Assembly (NCBI RefSeq): GCF_028752835.1
Contig: NZ_CP087952.1
Coordinates: 3,036,501-3,100,500, forward strand
Source of the DNA: Desulfosarcina sp. BuS5
Lineage (GTDB): Bacteria; Desulfobacterota; Desulfobacteria; Desulfobacterales; BuS5
Direction: 5' to 3'
Length of the DNA stretch: 64,000 bases
Positions 25,659-33,200 of this stretch are shown piece after piece; within the stretch, counting starts at the first letter, position 1; each line of letters opens with the position of its first letter. The notes under the pieces were generated by a model. That model was given only the letters and a program-made list of their open reading frames with translations. It was not told the origin of the DNA and did not search any database. Position numbers and translations under genes: made by a program.

Positions 25659-26402
25659 CTAGAAAGCAGCCTTGGCTTCATCAAGAGAAAATGCTATTTT
25701 GATCTCGCTTGTTTCTGCAAATCCTTTAAGTCCTTCGCTCAAAGCTTCGGTGCCGACTATTTGGGTATTGAGGTTAACTTTTTTACATGCCTGCAAAACC
25801 TGCACTATCACTTTAATTAAAGACATATTCGTCTCTGCAGCCTTACTTAAATCAAGAATCAGTTTGCTGATTCCGGACTTTACTATATCTTGCAATTTTG
25901 TCTTAAGAAAACCCTCCACCTGGGTATTAACCTGCCTGTTAACCTTTGCAGGCATAGTCATAACCTGGACATCGTCTTCAAGGGAAAAATATTGCCTGGA
26001 TGCATCGGCTGCAATCTCTTCGGCTTTTTTAGCTTCAAGCTGCACCACCTTTTCTGCCCTCTCGATCAATTGCTCTCCTTTAAAAGGCTTTACCATATAA
26101 TCCTTGACGCCCATTTTAACAATCTGCATAACATTATCTTTGCCGGATTCTGCGGTAAGCATTATTACCGGTATATCTTGAAGGTCGGGCTCGCCCTTTA
26201 ATTTTTCAAGCATCTCGATTCCATTCATCACCGGCATGGTAATATCAAGAACAATCAAGTCCGGTTTTTCTTTGGCAGCGGCAGCTAAACCCTCTACCCC
26301 GTTTTCCGCCTCAGAAAGTTTGCAGTCAAAAGGCTTGAAAGCCTTCTTTACGATCATACGTATGGTTTTACTATCATCAACAGTAAGAATTTTTACAGTC
26401 AT
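25659..26402 (-). CDS. CheY-like receiver fused to a STAS-like domain
   Basis: The start at 26402 follows a GGTGGGGG ribosome site and gives 247 residues beginning MTVKILTVDDSKTIRM. The receiver domain (1-120) has the acidic pair VDDS, phosphoacceptor Asp in LIVLDITMPVMNG, Thr in VIMLTAES and Lys in MVKPFKG. After a helical linker, residues about 150-247 look like a STAS domain (KLILDLSKAAETNMSLIKVI, then VVGTEALSEG-like LNTQIVGTEALSEGLKGF). Such a protein could couple phosphorylation to a partner switch. It lies 24 bp downstream of cheX, and CheX-type phosphatases act on CheY-like receivers, so the two probably work together. Confidence 0.82.
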   Translation of the reverse strand: MTVKILTVDDSKTIRMIVKKAFKPFDCKLSEAENGVEGLAAAAKEKPDLIVLDITMPVMNGIEMLEKLKGEPDLQDIPVIMLTAESGKDNVMQIVKMGVKDYMVKPFKGEQLIERAEKVVQLEAKKAEEIAADASRQYFSLEDDVQVMTMPAKVNRQVNTQVEGFLKTKLQDIVKSGISKLILDLSKAAETNMSLIKVIVQVLQACKKVNLNTQIVGTEALSEGLKGFAETSEIKIAFSLDEAKAAF

Positions 26403-26426
26403 TTTTTCCCCCACCTTAACTCTATG

Positions 26427-26906
26427 CTAACCAGCTATCTTAATAAAAACTTCAGCCAAAGCCTTGTCCTCTCCGCTGATAAAATTAATACGTTCCTGTT
26501 TGATCCAGCCCTTTGATTCAATCTTGAAGTCAGAACCTGCGGTAGTTGACGGTATAGAGAGTTGGCAATCAAAACCTGCATCGCACAGACGTGACTTGAG
26601 ATCACCCCCTACCATATTGCTCAATTCACCGATAACATCATGAATCTCTTCATCAGATTCAATCTCGTCCGGTTCCATGCCAAGCATTGCAGCCGTGATA
26701 TTTTCCGCAAACGTATTACCCACGTGCAGGTTTATGCACCCCATTACTTTGCCCGCAAAACATACTGTACCAACTATCCTATCACTGTTTATCTCTCCGG
26801 AACAGGCCCCATCAAGCTCCACCTCCATGGAAAGCATAGTATCAAATACATCAGTAATGGAATTAACAAGATAATTTTTTAAATCAAGAGCATTTAATTC
26901 ATCCAT
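26427..26906 (-). CDS. cheX: CheX-type CheY-phosphatase
   Basis: This 159-residue protein has the CheC/CheX fold pattern. The active-site helix is EIHDVIGELSNMVGGDLKSR (about residues 89-108), containing the E-x-x-N motif that dephosphorylates CheY-P. The N-terminal NYLVNSITDVFDTMLSM and the strand GTVCFAGKVMGCINLHVG are typical of CheX. It is translated just before the receiver-STAS gene, its probable substrate. Confidence 0.85.
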   Translation of the reverse strand: MDELNALDLKNYLVNSITDVFDTMLSMEVELDGACSGEINSDRIVGTVCFAGKVMGCINLHVGNTFAENITAAMLGMEPDEIESDEEIHDVIGELSNMVGGDLKSRLCDAGFDCQLSIPSTTAGSDFKIESKGWIKQERINFISGEDKALAEVFIKIAG

Positions 26907-27022
26907 ATCATTATCCTCTATAGAGCTTCAGAGTAAAACCTAAATTAAGCGATTTTTTACTCAATCTGCACAGATCTCTTGTCTATAAAGATATTATTAT
27001 ATATCTTCGTAAACAATTGCTA

Positions 27023-27182
27023 AGGGAACTTACAGAAAATAATCTATGCATCCTGCTTGCCCTTTTGTCCGCCTTCTACGTTGCGGTAACAGTTGTATAG
27101 TTCACTATGCAACTGTTACCACGCCTTGAAGACGAACAAAAAATCTGCACGATATGCGTAGATTATTTCCTTCCAGTTCCCT
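27023..27182. repeat. Family-A palindromic MITE-like element
   Basis: This 160-bp element lies in the 346-bp gap between cheX and the sensor kinase gene. Arms read AGGGAACTTACAGAAAATAATC from the left and AGGGAACTGGAAGGAAATAATC from the right. The interior contains CACGCCTTGAAGACGAACAAAA and its inverted counterpart. The rest of the gap (26907-27022, 27183-27252) is AT-rich without a recognised promoter. Confidence 0.75.
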
Positions 27183-27252
27183 AAACGTAAATTAAAATTT
27201 GCTGGAAAATAAACTCCGGTTATTCTTTTTATTGGCTTATAATAAAAAAACT

Positions 27253-28560
27253 TTAGTTTTTTTTCCCGTCGGCAGGCAAAAAAATTGAAAAAATAGATCC
27301 TTTACTCAAGACGCTCTTCACTTTTATTGTTCCTCCATGATAATTTACGATTCCATAACTGATTGACAGGCCTAACCCTGTTCCATAAACAGGCTCCTTG
27401 GTAGTAAAGAATGGATCAAAGATCCTATTAATGTCCTCTTCACGTATTCCGCATCCGTTATCTTCAATCTTGACCTCGATTAAATCGGATTCACTTTCAG
27501 GATTACCGTTTTCGGAAGAAAGCCTTGTGGACAGATAAATTGTTCCGCCATCAGGCATGGCATCCCTTGCGTTAGAAAGAAGATTTAAGACAACCTGCGC
27601 AAGATCCTCTTGATTACCCATCACCCAGGGAAGATTCTCTGTAAAATTCTTTATAATATTGATATGATCAAACTTAAAGTCACAACCTGCCAGGAGGATA
27701 GAGCTTTCCAGGAGATCATTTATATTAAAATAAGCTGCTTCGGATTTAAAATTATGAAAAAAAATAGACAGGCTCTTTATAATTTCGGCTATCCGGTTGG
27801 ACTGCTTCTGCATTATATCAAGATAATTTATAGCGTGCCGGCTCAAAGACGTATCCATCTTTATCAACTGTATATGCCCTGTAATTATGTTCAATGGATT
27901 TAATATTTCATGGGAAGCGCCGGAAGTTAAACGTCCGATTGATGCCAGCTTTTCAGCTTGAAATATCTGTGCCTGTGCTTTCATGCGAGACTGTTGTTCC
28001 TTTTTTAAATTTTCATATAAAATTGTATTCTCCATCACAAGAGAACACTGCCTCGAAAGCAAAGTTAAAAGTTTAATGTTTTCCCGGGTTATAAAATTTT
28101 CATTTATATCCGTTAATATCAGAACGACACCCAGTGTCCTTTTAATAGTGGAAAGCGGCAGCATTATAACAGTCTTTACTTCTTTGAATACTTGAGGCGG
28201 TATAACGGCGGGTTTTCTGCGCTGTATCACCCATGCAAACATTCCGCATTCTATCTGACTATCTACTTCTTTACGGCAAGCGGCTCCCCTATCTTCAGGC
28301 GCCGCTTCCTCTAAAATAAAATCATGGGTCTCTTCATCAACCAGGAATAACGCACATGCATCAACATCTATCAGGTTTTTAATATCATTTAAAAAAAGAG
28401 TCCATATCTGATTAATATTAAAGGTAATATCAATTTTATCCTGAAATCGGATCAACCGTTCCATTCTGTCGATCAGTTCCAATATATCTTGATGACCCTT
28501 TTCAAGAAAAGCCACCTGCTTCCGGCACTCTTCCAGTTCTTTTTTAACAATTTCCGACAT
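27253..28560 (-). CDS. Cytosolic sensor histidine kinase (GAF-HisKA-HATPase)
   Basis: This 435-residue protein has a short N-terminal coiled segment, a GAF-like sensor domain (about 45-195, DACALFLVDEETHDFILEE), and a HisKA domain with the phosphoacceptor in LASIGRLTSGASHEILNPL (His about 215). The catalytic domain has N box VLNLLSNARDAMPDGG, G1 EDNGCGI and G2 TGLGLSISYG. No membrane segment is predicted. It follows the HDOD gene by about 30 bp. Partners could be the receiver at 29901-30272 or the receiver-STAS protein; this is inferred from neighbourhood only. Confidence 0.9.
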   Translation of the reverse strand: MSEIVKKELEECRKQVAFLEKGHQDILELIDRMERLIRFQDKIDITFNINQIWTLFLNDIKNLIDVDACALFLVDEETHDFILEEAAPEDRGAACRKEVDSQIECGMFAWVIQRRKPAVIPPQVFKEVKTVIMLPLSTIKRTLGVVLILTDINENFITRENIKLLTLLSRQCSLVMENTILYENLKKEQQSRMKAQAQIFQAEKLASIGRLTSGASHEILNPLNIITGHIQLIKMDTSLSRHAINYLDIMQKQSNRIAEIIKSLSIFFHNFKSEAAYFNINDLLESSILLAGCDFKFDHINIIKNFTENLPWVMGNQEDLAQVVLNLLSNARDAMPDGGTIYLSTRLSSENGNPESESDLIEVKIEDNGCGIREEDINRIFDPFFTTKEPVYGTGLGLSISYGIVNYHGGTIKVKSVLSKGSIFSIFLPADGKKN

Positions 28561-28591
28561 AAAATCCTGCTATATATTCCCAGCCTCCCCC

Positions 28592-29452
28592 CTACGCGGT
28601 AATAGACAGATTGATACTATCAAACTCGGTTTCAATCTCATGCATAATAGGTTCAATCACACTTATGTTCAGCTCTAAAACTTCCCAGGCGTTTTTATTT
28701 AAAGGCGGGATCCTGTTATCCCCTCCTGAGCCGATATCAAGTGCCCGGCAGAGTATGTCTGCCAGATGAATGATAGCAGCCTCCAGCATAAAACCATCCG
28801 CAGCGTCAGGTTGATGATGATTTGCAATAACAGCTTCAATTTTTGCAGGGAGACTCCATCTTTGCGCAAGCAGTCTACCTATATCGGCGTGCGTATATCC
28901 CAAAACACGTTCTTCGGCCGAGAATAAAAGAATATTATCTTTTTCAACAATAGAAACAATCTGCGCAAAATCTTCGGGTAAAAAAAGCATCTCTACTATT
29001 TTGCCGATATCATGTAAAATGCCTGATACAAAAAGCTCTTCAATCCTCTCATATTTAAGATAAGACCCTATTATTTTAGCTCCCACGGCGCAGCCTATGG
29101 AATGGTCCCATAACTTCTCCCGATTAAAACCGGTCTTCCTTTTTTTATTAGAAAAGAGCTCTAAAATGGAGGTTGTCAGCAGCAAATTCCTGATAGCGTC
29201 AAAACCTAACAAAACTATCGCGCCGGTTACAGTGGAAACCTTCCTGGGGAATCCGTAAAATGATGAATTGACAAGTCTCAACAGTCTGGCAGTAAGAACC
29301 TGGTCATCGACAACAACGCCGGCGAGATCCTGCGCTGAAGTTCTGGGGTTATTCACAAGCTCGGTTATTCTCAAAACAGTTCTAGGCAAGGTCGGCAGAT
29401 CTTCTATTTTTCGAATAATTCTGTTTAATTTAGCCTGTTCCATTTTCTTCAT
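28592..29452 (-). CDS. HDOD domain signalling protein
   Basis: This 286-residue protein is a single HDOD domain. IEDLPTLPRTVLRITELVNN and LVNSSFYGFPRKVSTVTGAI are characteristic of the family's N-terminal part. The HD-like core GILHDIGKIVEMLFLPED (about residues 145-160) is followed by YTHADIGRLLAQRWSLP. HDOD proteins take part in signalling of motility and chemotaxis in deltaproteobacteria without known enzymatic activity. Its start overlaps the end of the upstream small gene by 23 bp. Confidence 0.88.
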   Translation of the reverse strand: MKKMEQAKLNRIIRKIEDLPTLPRTVLRITELVNNPRTSAQDLAGVVVDDQVLTARLLRLVNSSFYGFPRKVSTVTGAIVLLGFDAIRNLLLTTSILELFSNKKRKTGFNREKLWDHSIGCAVGAKIIGSYLKYERIEELFVSGILHDIGKIVEMLFLPEDFAQIVSIVEKDNILLFSAEERVLGYTHADIGRLLAQRWSLPAKIEAVIANHHQPDAADGFMLEAAIIHLADILCRALDIGSGGDNRIPPLNKNAWEVLELNISVIEPIMHEIETEFDSINLSITA

Positions 29453-29780
29453 ATCCGGTCTGGAGCCTTTTATTCAAAACCTTTTCCGCGGCTCTCATTA
29501 TCTCGACCATTACCTTGTCTTCCAATACCCCGATAAATTTATCCATTAAGTCTCTTTTAATTATTTCCTGCAGCTCAATCTCTACCTTAACATACTTTTT
29601 ATCTACTTCTTCAGTCTCAGCCTCTATCCATACGTTTGTCACCCCCCATGACTTTAATATACGGATGTTATTGCCATAGAGTGTTGTGCCTTCGGAAAGG
29701 AGCAGCAACCCCTGAAAATTATGAACAGGTTTTGCAAGTACCATATCAGGCTTTAAATCATCCAATTCAAGTTTTTTCAT
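29430..29780 (-). CDS. Small protein resembling the N-terminal domain of HD-GYP regulators
   Basis: This 116-residue protein reads LELDDLKPDMVLAKPVHNFQ and LLLLSEGTTLYGNNIRILKSW, the pattern of the small beta-rich domain (DUF3391-like) in front of HD-GYP or HDOD domains. Here it is a separate gene overlapping the HDOD gene by 23 bp, so the pair may form the split equivalent of one protein. The C-terminal half is helical and charged. Ribosome site GAGGCGCTG precedes the ATG. A TA-flanked element separates it from the receiver gene upstream. Confidence 0.65.
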   Translation of the reverse strand: MKKLELDDLKPDMVLAKPVHNFQGLLLLSEGTTLYGNNIRILKSWGVTNVWIEAETEEVDKKYVKVEIELQEIIKRDLMDKFIGVLEDKVMVEIMRAAEKVLNKRLQTGYEENGTG

Positions 29781-29799
29781 CAGCGCCTCATGACTCTAC

Positions 29800-29905
29800 T
29801 ATAGACCGTCACATAATTCATTTCACAAGGCTATAGCGAGGAAATAATACTAATCGTATATCTCCTACCGATAACACAGTGAAATTATTTATGTGACAGC
29901 CTATA
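29800..29905. repeat. MITE-like element with TATA/TA duplication, abutting a receiver stop codon
   Basis: Inverted ends: GACCGTCACATAATTCATTT at 29804 and GGCTGTCACATAAATAATTT reading inward from 29901. Both are flanked by TATA. It lies between the receiver gene and the next gene of the operon. Its terminal G with the TA forms the receiver's TAG stop codon, as at fliA and fliR. The ends differ in sequence from those two, so it is a separate family with the same target preference. Confidence 0.7.
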
Positions 29906-30272
29906 ATTCCTGCCATCCCTGCAGCGCTTGTAAAAGAGCGCCGAATTCAACCGGTTTCTGGATATATTTATAGGCGCCCCCCTGCATTGCTTTTTGGATG
30001 GTCTCCACATCGCCAAAGGCAGACAGCATAATTACTCCGGTAGACCTGTCCATACCTTTTATGCTTTGAAGTACATCAATACCGTCCATTCCCGGCATCC
30101 TGATATCAAGCAATACCATTTGAGGTCTTAAAGTCTTGAATTTCAAGATGGCATCTTCTCCGCCGGAGGCCGTAGTAACTTTATAACCCTGTATCGTTAA
30201 AAACTCCTCCAGCAGATCGCATATCAATACTTCATCATCTACTACCATTATTTTATTCAATTTTCGCGCCAT
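29901..30272 (-). CDS. Single-domain response regulator
   Basis: This 123-residue receiver has all catalytic positions: VVDDE near residue 11, phosphoacceptor Asp in VLLDIRMPGMDG (about 56), Ser in VIMLSAFG and Lys in YIQKPVEF. It has no output domain. Signalling is probably by phosphotransfer or direct protein contact, perhaps with the sensor kinase at 27253-28560 encoded three genes downstream. The stop TAG lies at the junction with a palindromic element. Confidence 0.9.
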   Translation of the reverse strand: MARKLNKIMVVDDEVLICDLLEEFLTIQGYKVTTASGGEDAILKFKTLRPQMVLLDIRMPGMDGIDVLQSIKGMDRSTGVIMLSAFGDVETIQKAMQGGAYKYIQKPVEFGALLQALQGWQEL

Positions 30273-30304
30273 TTTATTTTCCTTTGAAAACTTATCGTGC
30301 GGCA

Positions 30305-30360
30305 GGGGTTTAAAATTTTGCCCCCCCGATAGATAGTGTTCAAAATTTTGAACCCCTACA
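30305..30360. repeat. Two adjacent short palindromes
   Basis: GGGGTTTAAAATTTTGCCCC-like (30305-30327) and GTTCAAAATTTTGAAC followed by CCCTAC (30338-30359) lie between the TPR gene and the receiver gene. They belong to the family dispersed through intergenic gaps here. They could form a transcript hairpin at the end of the TPR gene. Confidence 0.55.
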
Positions 30361-31546
30361 CCACCCCGGAAAACCCTGTAAACTGATCTCCTTTTGGATC
30401 CATTTTAAGGCCGAAACTATCATTCCCGCTAAACTTGAATTCAATGTGTGACGGATCTATGGTTCCATCGCCGGCTTCATTCTGTTTAATTGTAAAACTC
30501 ACAACTGCGGTTAAGGATTCTTCATCGTAAAATATATTATTTGGTAACAACGAAATATTAACTTCTGTCGAATTAATCGGCATCCCGAAATTATATGCCT
30601 GCCCGGGACCATTCTGAGTTGATCTGTTTATTGACCAGTTAAATTTATTTTCCACAGAAGCTTTATCCATTTCCTTGCTGAACACAAATTCCATGGTAAA
30701 AGATTTTGAAGCGCCTGGAGCTTCGAGGTAAGAATCCAAAGCTGAAACAGAAGTATTTTTGGGCATTGTATAGCCAAAAGTACTGCTGGAAAAAGGGAAC
30801 TCAATTCGTGGAGGATCAACCTTATACATATAACGGCTAAGCGTATCCGCCAGCCCCGGGTCTTTATTCTCCAAAAAATCGACCATCTTCTGGGCATCAT
30901 CCATTAAACCCATATCCGAATAAGCATAACCTATTTCGGCATAAGCATCATAAAAATCCTTCTTTTTTCGAATAGCTTCCTCAAAGAATGCTACAGCGTC
31001 ATCGAATCGCTCCTGTTTGCTGCGTACAAGACCAAGCCCATATGCTCCATTTGCATTTTCCGGAGCCAGGTTTTTGACTTTATTAAAAATATTTTCAGCA
31101 TCCCCAAGCCGGCCGGTGGCAAGGTGCGACTGCCCCAGGGAATAATAATTAACAGCATCAGGATTAATTTTTACAGCTTCCTCATATTCCTGTTCCGCTT
31201 CTTCATATTGTTCTTCAGAATAATAAAGATTTCCAAGCTTGATATGTGAAGCATCATCCAGCGGATTCAACTTTATTGCTGCTTTATATGTTTTAACAGC
31301 ATTATCCATGTCATCTAATTTAAGGTAGGCGTTGGCCATATAATTAGAAGCTGCTGAAGAATATTCCGAATTTGGTGCAAGACCAATCGATCTTTTAAAT
31401 TCCTTAACCGCGCCCTTATAATCTTCTTTGCCATATAGATCAATTCCATTGGAAAGAGCGTTGTTTGACAAATTTTCAAGCTGTGCAGGCTGACTTGTAA
31501 GAGCTGCAAATATATTTTGGCTAAAATCTGTTTCCAATAAATTCAT
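30356..31546 (-). CDS. TPR protein with a C-terminal beta-rich domain, likely in the sigma-28 regulon
   Basis: This 396-residue protein has six or so TPR repeats (about residues 30-235: GIDLYGKEDYKGAVKEFKRS, then IKLGNLYYSEEQYEEAEQEY). The C-terminal domain (about 245-396) is rich in Asn, Ser and Phe with alternating hydrophobic residues (YNFGMPINSTEVNISLLPNN). It suggests a beta-sandwich similar to Big/SbsA-type Ig modules. No signal peptide or membrane segment is visible. A good sigma-28 promoter precedes it, divergent from flagellin, implying late expression with the filament. A role as a flagellin chaperone, cap or filament-associated protein is possible but unproven. Confidence 0.75.
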   Translation of the reverse strand: MNLLETDFSQNIFAALTSQPAQLENLSNNALSNGIDLYGKEDYKGAVKEFKRSIGLAPNSEYSSAASNYMANAYLKLDDMDNAVKTYKAAIKLNPLDDASHIKLGNLYYSEEQYEEAEQEYEEAVKINPDAVNYYSLGQSHLATGRLGDAENIFNKVKNLAPENANGAYGLGLVRSKQERFDDAVAFFEEAIRKKKDFYDAYAEIGYAYSDMGLMDDAQKMVDFLENKDPGLADTLSRYMYKVDPPRIEFPFSSSTFGYTMPKNTSVSALDSYLEAPGASKSFTMEFVFSKEMDKASVENKFNWSINRSTQNGPGQAYNFGMPINSTEVNISLLPNNIFYDEESLTAVVSFTIKQNEAGDGTIDPSHIEFKFSGNDSFGLKMDPKGDQFTGFSGVV

Positions 31547-31621
31547 GTAGTACCTCTTTCTTTAAGGACAGATATGATGGTCTGCCCATATGCTTCCCAT
31601 TATAAAAAAGAGCTTATTATT

Positions 31622-31648
31622 ATATCGGCATAATAAAAAATTACTTTA
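31622..31648 (-). promoter_or_regulatory. Sigma-28 promoter of the TPR gene
   Basis: On the minus strand TAAAGTAA is followed by 11 bp and GCCGATAT, against the consensus TAAAGTTT-N11-GCCGATAA. The -10 element matches 7 of 8 and the -35 core TAAAG is perfect. It lies about 75 bp before the TPR gene start. Confidence 0.85.
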
Positions 31649-31660
31649 ACCAAAATTGAA

Positions 31661-31737
31661 AGGGCACAAAATTTTGTGCCCCTACAGGCAAAACAACAGG
31701 AATGGTCATCGTAGGGGCACAAAATCTTGTGCCCTTT
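31661..31737. repeat. Pair of short palindromes in the TPR-flagellin gap
   Basis: AGGGCACAAAATTTTGTGCC (31661-31680) and GGGGCACAAAATCTTGTGCC (31714-31733) lie between the two divergent sigma-28 promoters. Their arms are those of the dispersed palindrome family. The pair could isolate the two promoters or be inert. Confidence 0.6.
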
Positions 31738-31790
31738 CCCATCCCAATACACCCGGCCAACAGAATGGTAGAAAAATTAAAAAAAATTAT

Positions 31791-31817
31791 TAAAGTTTTT
31801 TTCTATATATCCGATAT
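31791..31817 (+). promoter_or_regulatory. Sigma-28 promoter of flagellin
   Basis: TAAAGTTT (31791-31798) is perfect for the sigma-28 -35 element. After 11 bp TCCGATAT matches 6 of 8 positions of the -10 element. It lies about 127 bp before the flagellin start, giving a leader with two purine-rich Shine-Dalgarno-like stretches (GAAAGGAGGG at 31852, AAAGGAG at 31932). Confidence 0.88.
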
Positions 31818-31944
31818 CATTTTTAACGAAGCAAAAACAAAAGAAAGGAGGGAAAAATAAACTTAAATAGTAGCATTAATTGACAATGAAAAACGGCAAG
31901 AATGCCAAAAATCATCAAAAAAATCCTAGAAAAGGAGACTTATC

Positions 31945-32781
31945 ATGTCAAGCGGAATTACATTAACATCAGGGATGCGAAACAATTTGTTCAGCCTGCA
32001 ATCTACAGCAACATTGATGGAAAGAACACAGACCAGGCTTTCATCAGGGAAAAAAGTCAACACTTCCCTGGATGATCCGATTAACTTTTTTACAGCGCAG
32101 GAACATACTCTGCGAGCTACGGATCTGGCTTCTCGTAAAGATGCCATGTCTGAAGCTATTCAAACAGTTAAGGCGGCAAATAACGGCATCGAAGGGATAA
32201 CAGAGCTGATTTCCAACGCCAAGGCACTTGCGCAGTCAGCTCTGTCTGCATCAACAACAACTGAAGCCAATACATATGCATGTCAGTATGAAGAAGTTCT
32301 TAGTCAGATTACCCAAATGTCGGATAATTCAGGGTATAAAGGAATCAACCTCCTGGACGGGTCAGATGATACAATAACAGTCCAGTTTGCCCCGACAACA
32401 AATGACGCAAGTTTAACAATAACCGGATTTGAAGCCTGCTCCGGCGGCCTTTCGATTACTAGTAACTCAGGTAGCTGGGCTGGTTCCTCGGCTAATTGCT
32501 CCACTGCTATAACTGCAGCCATCTCAAGTCTTGATAATGCCAGGGACACACTTAGAACGGAATCCAAGAAACTGGCGACCAACCTGGGTATTGTTACTGC
32601 CAGGCAGGATTTTACAACAAAGATGATAAATACCCTTGACGAAGGCGCAGCAAATCTTGTAAATGCGGATCTTAACGAAGAAGGGGCCAATATGCTTATG
32701 CTCCAGACACGCCAGGCTCTTGGCACTTCATCCCTGAGTATGGCTTCACAGGCAGCGCAATCCGTATTAAGGCTGTTTTAA
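31945..32781 (+). CDS. fliC: Flagellin
   Basis: This 278-residue flagellin is of the short type, with D0/D1 core domains and almost no variable outer domain. The N-terminal signature QTRLSSGKKVNTSLDDP (about 29-45) and LRATDLASRKDAMSEAIQTV are present, and the C-terminus is the conserved helix ALGTSSLSMASQAAQSVLRL. The region between (about 140-195) is rich in Ser, Thr, Asn and Gly, suitable for O-glycosylation by the OGT-type enzyme nearby. It contains two cysteines (CSGG, ANCST) close together in the surface part, unusual for flagellin. It stands alone behind a sigma-28 promoter and is followed by flbT/flaF. Confidence 0.95.
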   Translation: MSSGITLTSGMRNNLFSLQSTATLMERTQTRLSSGKKVNTSLDDPINFFTAQEHTLRATDLASRKDAMSEAIQTVKAANNGIEGITELISNAKALAQSALSASTTTEANTYACQYEEVLSQITQMSDNSGYKGINLLDGSDDTITVQFAPTTNDASLTITGFEACSGGLSITSNSGSWAGSSANCSTAITAAISSLDNARDTLRTESKKLATNLGIVTARQDFTTKMINTLDEGAANLVNADLNEEGANMLMLQTRQALGTSSLSMASQAAQSVLRLF

Positions 32782-32894
32782 AAAACCAGGCAGACTTTTT
32801 TATATATAGACCTCGTACTTTTAGCAATATTAATTAGACGCTATGACATCTAATAATCTGAATATATTTATAATTAAAACTATAGTGTAAAGCT

Positions 32895-32925
32895 GCATAA
32901 AAATTGGACACGGCAATTTTTATGC
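32895..32925 (+). terminator. Hairpin downstream of flagellin
   Basis: A perfect 12-bp inverted repeat, GCATAAAAATTG with loop GACACGG and its complement, lies about 115 bp after the flagellin stop. No run of T follows, so it may be a processing or stability hairpin rather than an intrinsic terminator. Confidence 0.4.
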
Positions 32926-32961
32926 CATCATGTTGTTTAAATTAATCCAATAAGTTAGAAA

Positions 32962-32988
32962 TAAAGTTTATAAAAACATTGTCGAATT
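32962..32988 (+). promoter_or_regulatory. Candidate sigma-28 promoter before the 253-residue gene
   Basis: TAAAGTTT is perfect for the -35 element and after 11 bp GTCGAATT keeps the CGA core of the -10 element. It is weaker than the flagellin promoter. It lies about 210 bp before the start codon, with a palindromic element in between. Confidence 0.5.
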
Positions 32989-33068
32989 CAAATACCGAGG
33001 TCTGATATATGGATAGAGAAGGAAAATTGCGGCGGGAATAATATATTTTCCGCCGTAATTTATCCAAA

Positions 33069-33182
33069 GATTTTCATATAAATAATTTTACTGAATGATT
33101 GGTCGTAAGAGGGTTCAAGATGTTGAACCCCTACCGGCCCTGTGCTAAATTTTAAAATTGAATAATTTTTTATATGAAAATC
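33069..33182. repeat. Palindromic element with inverted ends GATTTTCATATAAA
   Basis: The ends GATTTTCATATAAATAATTT (33069) and GATTTTCATATAAAAAATTA (reading inward from 33182) are inverted. Inside lies a short palindrome with GTTCA/TGAAC arms (33109-33134). The element ends just before the ribosome binding site of the next gene. The rest of the gap (32782-33068) is AT-rich; a second hairpin with CGGCGG arms lies near 33027-33058. Confidence 0.65.
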
Positions 33183-33200
33183 AATACAAGGAGGTGAAAA

